Source: Streptomyces narbonensis
GTDB taxonomy: Bacteria > Actinomycetota > Actinomycetes > Streptomycetales > Streptomycetaceae
Reading direction: 5' to 3'
Assembly (NCBI RefSeq): GCF_014649015.1
Contig: NZ_BMSF01000001.1
Span: 248,001 to 312,000, forward strand
DNA: 64,000 nucleotides
Shown here: in pieces, positions 59,612-64,000 of the stretch
How the letters are laid out: the number at the start of each line of letters is the position of its first letter
Position numbering within the stretch: position 1 is the stretch's first letter
Position numbers and translations under genes: made by a program
The notes under the pieces: generated by a model
Database searches by the model: none
What the model saw: the letters and a program-made list of their open reading frames with translations, nothing else
What the model was told of the DNA's origin: nothing

Positions 59612-60661
59612 TCACGGCTGTGCCGCGGGCGTCTCCGGTGAGCCGTCGGCCGGCGTCGAACCCTTGTGGAGCCGCTTCTCGCAGAGCAGGTACCCCGCGT
59701 GGAGGCGGTTGCGCGCGCCGAGCTCCCTCATGATCTCCGCGATGTGCCGCTGGACGGCGCGGAGGGACAGCCCCAGGCCCTCGGAGATCCGCTTGTCGCT
59801 GATGCCGTCGACCAGTTGCTGCTCGATGGACGAGCGGATCGCGTTGGACGTGCTCTGCGTGACCTCGCGGTCATAGCTCACGGGGAAGTCCGTGGCCACC
59901 GCCCAGGCGTGCTCGAAGGCCTGTACGGCCATGTCGACGACGCTCGGGCTCCGGGCGATGAGCGCGCCCTCCTTGCTCCCCCGCAGGGAGAGCACGGCGA
60001 CCCGGCGGTCGAAGATGAGGACGCGCGGGAACCCCGCCGCCGTGGTGCGGACCGCCGCGCCGCGTCTGGCCACGTGTTCCACGTAGCCGATGGTGCCCTG
60101 GTCGAACTGGGCGGAGTGCTGGTAGAGCGTCCGCATCCGTACGTTCCGCTGCAGGAGGCTCTCCGCCTTCGTCAGCGACTCGCGGATCAGCTCCTCCGGC
60201 CGGGGACCGCCCGGCTGTGACGTCAGCACCTCCTCCTGGGCGTCGACCGCCAGACCGGTGATGAGGTTGCGTACGGCCGGCAGGGAGTGGATCTCCTCCA
60301 GGTCGGGAACGCCTCGTGCCCCGGCGTGCGTCTCGTAGACCGGAGTGAGCATGTCGAAGGCCGCGCTGGTCTCCGCGATGGCGTGCTGCAGCCCCTGGAC
60401 CTCCTGGTAGAGCGGGCTCAGTGCGACCCGGCGAGCCGTCTCCGGAGAGACGGCGTGGAAGTGGCCTTCCTCCGAAGGGCCTTGCAGCAGACCCCAGCCG
60501 ATCAGGGCGCGCACGGCCTTCTCGGCGTCGGCGGGAAGGCACCGGACTTCTGCCTGAATCTCTTGGAATGTCGCCTGCTCCCGTGCGAGGAGGCAGGCGT
60601 AGACCTGCGCGGCTCCCGCCGCAACGGATTCCGCGGTGTCCGATCCGCCTGTTCTGATCAC
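59612..60661 (-). CDS. TrmB/LuxR-type transcriptional regulator
   Basis: 349 aa from GTG 60661. N-terminal TrmB-like winged helix (about 15-75): AAQVYACLLAREQATFQEIQ and KAVRALIGWGLLQG. The middle (PLD-like region) has MRTLYQHSAQFDQGTIGYVE and PRVLIFDRRVAVLSLRGSKE. The C-terminal LuxR HTH is QQLVDGISDKRISEGLGLSL then RAVQRHIAEIMRELGARNRL. Divergent from the 53-aa exported peptide gene, with 146 bp between. It is the probable cluster-situated regulator of the hydrazine-type cluster at the right edge. Confidence 0.85.
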   Translation of the reverse strand: MIRTGGSDTAESVAAGAAQVYACLLAREQATFQEIQAEVRCLPADAEKAVRALIGWGLLQGPSEEGHFHAVSPETARRVALSPLYQEVQGLQHAIAETSAAFDMLTPVYETHAGARGVPDLEEIHSLPAVRNLITGLAVDAQEEVLTSQPGGPRPEELIRESLTKAESLLQRNVRMRTLYQHSAQFDQGTIGYVEHVARRGAAVRTTAAGFPRVLIFDRRVAVLSLRGSKEGALIARSPSVVDMAVQAFEHAWAVATDFPVSYDREVTQSTSNAIRSSIEQQLVDGISDKRISEGLGLSLRAVQRHIAEIMRELGARNRLHAGYLLCEKRLHKGSTPADGSPETPAAQP

Positions 60662-60807
60662 TAATGAACCTTACGTTCAAGGGTCGCATTTCTGCCAGCG
60701 GCAACATGATCCCTCAACTCCCTGGATCCGTGGTTTCTGCCTGGCGATAGTGGATGTCGCCGCAGGTCACGAGCCTGAGTGGCGCAAGATGACAGACGGG
60801 GAAACAC

Positions 60808-60969
60808 ATGATGAGCACCCTTTCCAGACACCTTCGGCGAGCGGCGGTCGTGGTGTCCGCACTCGGCGCACTGGCCCTGACCCAGGCCGACGCCTTCCTT
60901 GTCGACGACGACGCGCCGAACCGCGATGTCGTCGTGACCGCACTGGGTGTCGATCTCGGCTGGGGATGA
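60808..60969 (+). CDS. 53-aa exported peptide, possible signal or precursor peptide
   Basis: Start ATG 60808 (GGGGA 5 bp upstream; a second ATG follows directly). The sequence has a basic n-region (LSRHLRRAAV), a hydrophobic core (VVVSALGALALTQ), likely cleavage near ADA, and a short acidic C-terminal part, VDDDAPNRDVVVTALGVDLG then WG. No Cys, no leader typical of known RiPPs. It lies between the TrmB/LuxR regulator (divergent) and the flavin N-hydroxylase (same strand, 109 bp further). A role as an extracellular autoinducer or as a peptide carrier is possible; neither is established. Confidence 0.7.
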   Translation: MMSTLSRHLRRAAVVVSALGALALTQADAFLVDDDAPNRDVVVTALGVDLGWG

Positions 60970-61078
60970 CGCCGATTCCGCGGACCGGGAATCCGCGGAC
61001 CGGGAATGCGGAAGGTGATTCCGCCCGGGAACGCCCACTGCTTGTTCATTTCGCAACATCACGAATTTGGGGGGTCAA

Positions 61079-62362
61079 GTGTCGGAACGGCACGTGGAGT
61101 TGCTGGCGATCGGGGCCGGGCCGGCGAACCTCGCACTGGCGGTAGCGCTCAGTGAATCGGCGCCGTCGTGGCTGGTCGACAGTTCACTCGTGGTCGAGCA
61201 GGCCGAGGATGTGACCTGGCAGCGCGGAATGATGATGCCGTGGGCGCGCAGCCAGGTGTCCTTTCTGAAGGATCTGGTGACGCTTCGCAATCCCACCAGT
61301 CGCTTCTCCTTCCTGAACTACCTCCATTCGGTCGGCCGTCTCGATGACTTCATCAACACGGGCACCTTCACCCCGCACCGCATGGAGATCTCCGCCTATC
61401 TCCGCTGGGTCGCGACGGAAGTTCCGATTCCGGTTGAGTTCAACAAGAAGGCCGTCCGCATCCGCCCGGTCCGACCGGAGTCCGGAGATCTGGAGGGGTG
61501 GCAGGTCACCTTCTCCGACGGTTCCGTCATCTCCTGCCGGAACCTCGTCATCGGCGGCGGCCGCGACCCGTACGTGCCGGAGGCGTTCCGGTCGCTTCCG
61601 GCCGAACGCGTCATCCACAGCACGGAGTTCTCGGAGCGCATCGGCAAGCTCGACAAGTTCGGGGCGCACCGCATCGCCGTGGTCGGCGCCGCGCAGAGCG
61701 CCGGTGAGATGCTCTGGTCCTCCTACCAGGAGTTCCCGCACGCCCGGCTGACCCTGCTCATGCGGTCGATCGGCCTGGTGGCCTACGAGGGCAGCAAGTT
61801 CACCAACGAGCTGTTCTACCCCTCGTTCGTGGGCGAGTTCCACTCGTCGCGTCCGGAGGCCCGCCGCCAGATGCTCGACGAGATGTACCGCACGAACTAC
61901 GGAGGCCTCGCCCCGGACCTGCTCAACAGCCTCTACCACCAGATGTACCAGGACCGGCTCACCGGTACCGAGCGCATCGACATGGTCAGCATGTCCGACG
62001 TGACGTCGACCCGCATGGACGGCGACGACGTCGTGCTCACCTTCACGGACCGCAGGACCGGACAGAGCGACTCCGTGCGCTGCGACACCGTGCTGCTCGG
62101 CACGGGATTCGTCCGCTCGATGCCCCGGCACATCCGCGACCTCGCCGACTCGCTGGGCCTCGCCGACGTCGAGGTCACCCGCGACTACCGCATGGTCGTG
62201 CCCGGCGGGACCGCCGCCGGCTGCTACCTGCAGGGGGTCAACGAGGCCACGCACGGCATCGCCGACTCGCTCCTCAGCGTGCTGGCGAGCCGCTCCGGGG
62301 AAATCGCGGCGGACATCGTCCGGCATTACGAGAACGACCGAGTGCCGTCCCGCACGGCCTGA
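61079..62362 (+). CDS. Lysine N6-hydroxylase-like flavin monooxygenase
   Basis: 427 aa from GTG 61079, with GGGGGG upstream. Motifs of the SidA/IucD/PvdA N-hydroxylating monooxygenases: FAD site LLAIGAGPANLALAVALSES (residues ~7-26), NPTSRFSFLNYLHSVGRLDD, NADPH site VVGAAQSAGEMLWSSYQEFP, and the late TVLLGTGFVRSMPRHIRDLA. Substrate is probably L-lysine (L-ornithine is the alternative), giving N6-hydroxylysine. The cupin and MetRS-like genes downstream match the trio that forms an N-N bond from N6-hydroxylysine and an amino acid. Confidence 0.88.
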   Translation: MSERHVELLAIGAGPANLALAVALSESAPSWLVDSSLVVEQAEDVTWQRGMMMPWARSQVSFLKDLVTLRNPTSRFSFLNYLHSVGRLDDFINTGTFTPHRMEISAYLRWVATEVPIPVEFNKKAVRIRPVRPESGDLEGWQVTFSDGSVISCRNLVIGGGRDPYVPEAFRSLPAERVIHSTEFSERIGKLDKFGAHRIAVVGAAQSAGEMLWSSYQEFPHARLTLLMRSIGLVAYEGSKFTNELFYPSFVGEFHSSRPEARRQMLDEMYRTNYGGLAPDLLNSLYHQMYQDRLTGTERIDMVSMSDVTSTRMDGDDVVLTFTDRRTGQSDSVRCDTVLLGTGFVRSMPRHIRDLADSLGLADVEVTRDYRMVVPGGTAAGCYLQGVNEATHGIADSLLSVLASRSGEIAADIVRHYENDRVPSRTA

Positions 62363-62378
62363 ACAGGGGGGGACCCTG

Positions 62379-62744
62379 ATGGAGATTCGTCATCTCAACC
62401 GCGACGAGCTCGTTCACGAGAACGGGCTGGACGCCCAACGACTTGTTCCCTGGCCCGCGTTGAACGCGCCCTTCGAGGGGTCCTGGTGCGTCATCAGGCC
62501 CGGCACCGCTTCGACCCCGCACGCTCACCACGAGTACGAGATCTTCGTCGCCATGAAGGGCGAAGCCGTCCTCGACCACGACGGCGGGCGCACCCCCTTC
62601 GTCGCCGGCGACATCGTGCACTTCACCCCCGGTGAGCGGCACTCCATCGTCAACGAGAGCGACGACGACTTCGAGATGTACAGCATCTGGTGGGACCGCC
62701 CGATGGCCGACGTGTTCGTGGCGAAGCACGAGGCGGGCGAGTGA
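62379..62744 (+). CDS. Small single-domain cupin of the hydrazine-forming type
   Basis: 121 aa, with GGGGGGACC before ATG 62379. Cupin motif 1: TPHAHHEYEIFVAMKGEAVL (His48, His50 or His51, Glu54), motif 2: FTPGERHSIVNESD (His88), i.e. a mononuclear metal site. In the known hydrazine synthetases a cupin of this kind is fused to a MetRS-like domain and rearranges an amino-acyl ester of N6-hydroxylysine into an N-N bonded product. Here it is a separate protein. The MetRS-like start overlaps its stop by 4 bp (GTGA). Confidence 0.85.
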   Translation: MEIRHLNRDELVHENGLDAQRLVPWPALNAPFEGSWCVIRPGTASTPHAHHEYEIFVAMKGEAVLDHDGGRTPFVAGDIVHFTPGERHSIVNESDDDFEMYSIWWDRPMADVFVAKHEAGE

Positions 62745-64000
62745 GCCCCACGAGCCCCACCACGGTCATCATCGCGCCCCCGCCCACGCCCAACGGGAAT
62801 CTGCACGTCGGACACATCGCGGGCCCCTACCTGGCCGGTGACGTGTACGCGCGCTACCTGCGCGCCATCGGCCGGCCGGTCGTCTTCACGACCGGCACGG
62901 ACGACAGCCAGACGTACGTGGTCGCGAGCGCCGCGAAGCTCCGCACCACCCCGCAGGAGCTCTGCGCGCTGTCCGCCAAGCAGATCGAGCGCACGCTCGA
63001 GGTCATGGGCATCTCCGTCGACGGGTTCGCCCCCTTCGACGACGGTTACCGCCGCACGGCCCTGGACTTCCTGACGGCACTGCACGCGACCGGCAAGCTC
63101 CGACTCCGCACCGGCACGTTCCCGTACCTGGAGAGCACCGGCGAGTTCCTGATGGAGGGCCTGGTCGCCGGCGACTGCCCGGTCTGCCTGGCCGAGAGCC
63201 GCGGCGGGCTCTGCGAGGCGTGCGGTCACCCGAACAACTTCTCGGAGCTGATCAACCCCCGCTCCACCATCGACCCCACCGAGCCCGTCGCCTTCCGCGA
63301 GGCCGAGATCCTCGTCCTCCCGATGGAGGAGTACCGCGAGCAGCTCACCGCCTACCACCAGAGCCAGGGCGCCGGCTGGCGGCCGCATCTCGTGCAGCTG
63401 TTCAAAGAGGTGCTGTCCCGGCCGCTGCCGGACTTCCCCATCACCTTCCCGACCGGCTGGGGCATCGCGGCGCCGTTCCCCGAGACGCCCGGGCAGGTGC
63501 TCAACGCGTGGGCCGAGGGCATGGCCGCGTCGATGTACTGCACCTGGTGGGCCGGCGACGACCACGCGGCGGCGACGGACGAGGCGTGGAGGGCCGAGCA
63601 CTCCGCCCGGCTCGTGTACTTCCTCGGCTTCGACAACGGCTACTTCTGGGGCGGCACGCACCTCGCGATGCTGATGGCCCACGACGGCCGGTACGTCCTG
63701 CCCGACACCATCGTCTGCAACGAGTTCTACGAGCTCGAGCACGAGAAGTTCTCGACCAGCAAGGGCCACGTGGTGTGGGCCGAGGACCTCGTCGACGAGG
63801 TGCCCCGCGACCTGATCCGCTTCTACCTCTCGCTGACGTGCCCCGAGAACCAGCGCACCAACTTCAGCCGGGCGGCCTTCGAGCAGATCACGGCCGACCG
63901 ACTGGTCGCCCCGTGGAACCGGCTGTCCGACCGGCTCGCGCAGCGGCTCGACGACGTCCGCCCCACCGGACCGCTCGCGACCTCCGCCGAGGGCAGGGCC
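62741..64000 (+). CDS. Methionyl-tRNA-synthetase paralogue of a hydrazine synthetase system (partial, runs off right edge)
   Basis: 420 codons visible from GTG 62741, open to the window end. Class I core: HIGH-type motif PTPNGNLHVGHIAG (residues 16-29), TGTDDSQTYV, a zinc knuckle CPVC (146-149) and CEAC (158-161), WWAGDDHAAATDEAW and KMSKS-type EHEKFSTSKGHVVWAEDL. It looks like a catalytically intact adenylating MetRS fold. The context (N-hydroxylase, cupin) makes amino-acid activation for N-N bond formation far more likely than tRNA charging. A full-length protein would normally add an anticodon-binding region or lose it; that part is outside the window. Confidence 0.88.
   Translation, partial: MSPTSPTTVIIAPPPTPNGNLHVGHIAGPYLAGDVYARYLRAIGRPVVFTTGTDDSQTYVVASAAKLRTTPQELCALSAKQIERTLEVMGISVDGFAPFDDGYRRTALDFLTALHATGKLRLRTGTFPYLESTGEFLMEGLVAGDCPVCLAESRGGLCEACGHPNNFSELINPRSTIDPTEPVAFREAEILVLPMEEYREQLTAYHQSQGAGWRPHLVQLFKEVLSRPLPDFPITFPTGWGIAAPFPETPGQVLNAWAEGMAASMYCTWWAGDDHAAATDEAWRAEHSARLVYFLGFDNGYFWGGTHLAMLMAHDGRYVLPDTIVCNEFYELEHEKFSTSKGHVVWAEDLVDEVPRDLIRFYLSLTCPENQRTNFSRAAFEQITADRLVAPWNRLSDRLAQRLDDVRPTGPLATSAEGRA

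Noticed and set aside
1..64000. tRNA or rRNA genes
   Set aside because: No T-loop (GGTTCGA-type) plus acceptor pairing or rRNA-like stretch was seen by eye; a tRNAscan run would be decisive.

Overview
The window reads as chromosomal DNA of a Streptomyces-like actinomycete. Codon third positions are almost all G or C, GTG starts and 4-bp start/stop overlaps (ATGA/GTGA) are common, and the families are typical of that group: SARP and PucR/CdaR regulators, a DUF397 protein, an S37 tripeptidyl aminopeptidase and VWA lipoproteins. No rRNA, tRNA or CRISPR array was seen.

Layout. 1-1.1 kb: tail of a possible restriction gene plus a YgjP-like metallopeptidase. 1.1-1.8 kb: a decayed PucR-family regulator and a remnant of another gene. 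2-7.7 kb: a metzincin-type protease, an intact PucR-family regulator, an agmatinase-type ureohydrolase, a palindromic MITE-like element and a TPP-dependent decarboxylase/ALS-like enzyme. 7.8-17.6 kb: a small orphan protein, a fused ABC exporter, a secreted 138-aa protein, an S37 peptidase, a GH3 glycosidase, a P-loop kinase and a Uma2 protein. 17.7-22 kb: a LacI-controlled three-gene sugar module (Gfo/Idh/MocA, DUF993, AP2-type isomerase). 22-24.9 kb: VapBC, DUF937, DUF397 and small proteins.

25-36.3 kb is housekeeping: RecD2 helicase, citrate synthase, CopA/CopZ with a CsoR-type operator, a CPA2 antiporter, and a TetR/MMPL pair with two operator dyads. 36.4-43.4 kb is a myo-inositol catabolic cluster: an IolE-like protein, divergent from iolC-iolB-iolD-iolA/mmsA. 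43.6-47.3 kb encodes an exported hydrolase fused to an ABC ATPase, plus its permease. 47.3-53.8 kb carries a LuxR-type regulator, a VWA lipoprotein, DUF1772, a SARP and a GAF-PucR regulator. 53.9-59.5 kb holds an IS701-type transposase-like gene, a fluC/crcB pair, an HTH_42 protein, two decayed genes (DUF2079 and a phytase-like protein) and a YrdC-domain protein.

The right edge (59.6-64 kb) is the start of a specialised-metabolite cluster: a TrmB/LuxR-type regulator, a divergent 53-aa exported peptide, a lysine N6-hydroxylase-like flavoenzyme, a small cupin and a methionyl-tRNA-synthetase paralogue that runs off the window. The last three are the signature of hydrazine (N-N bond) forming machinery, here with cupin and MetRS as separate, translationally coupled genes. 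This is the most interesting system in the window.

Two window-wide patterns stand out. In-frame minisatellites expand low-complexity linkers in at least five unrelated proteins. Gene decay is clustered at 1.1-1.8, 23.8 and 57.7-58.6 kb.
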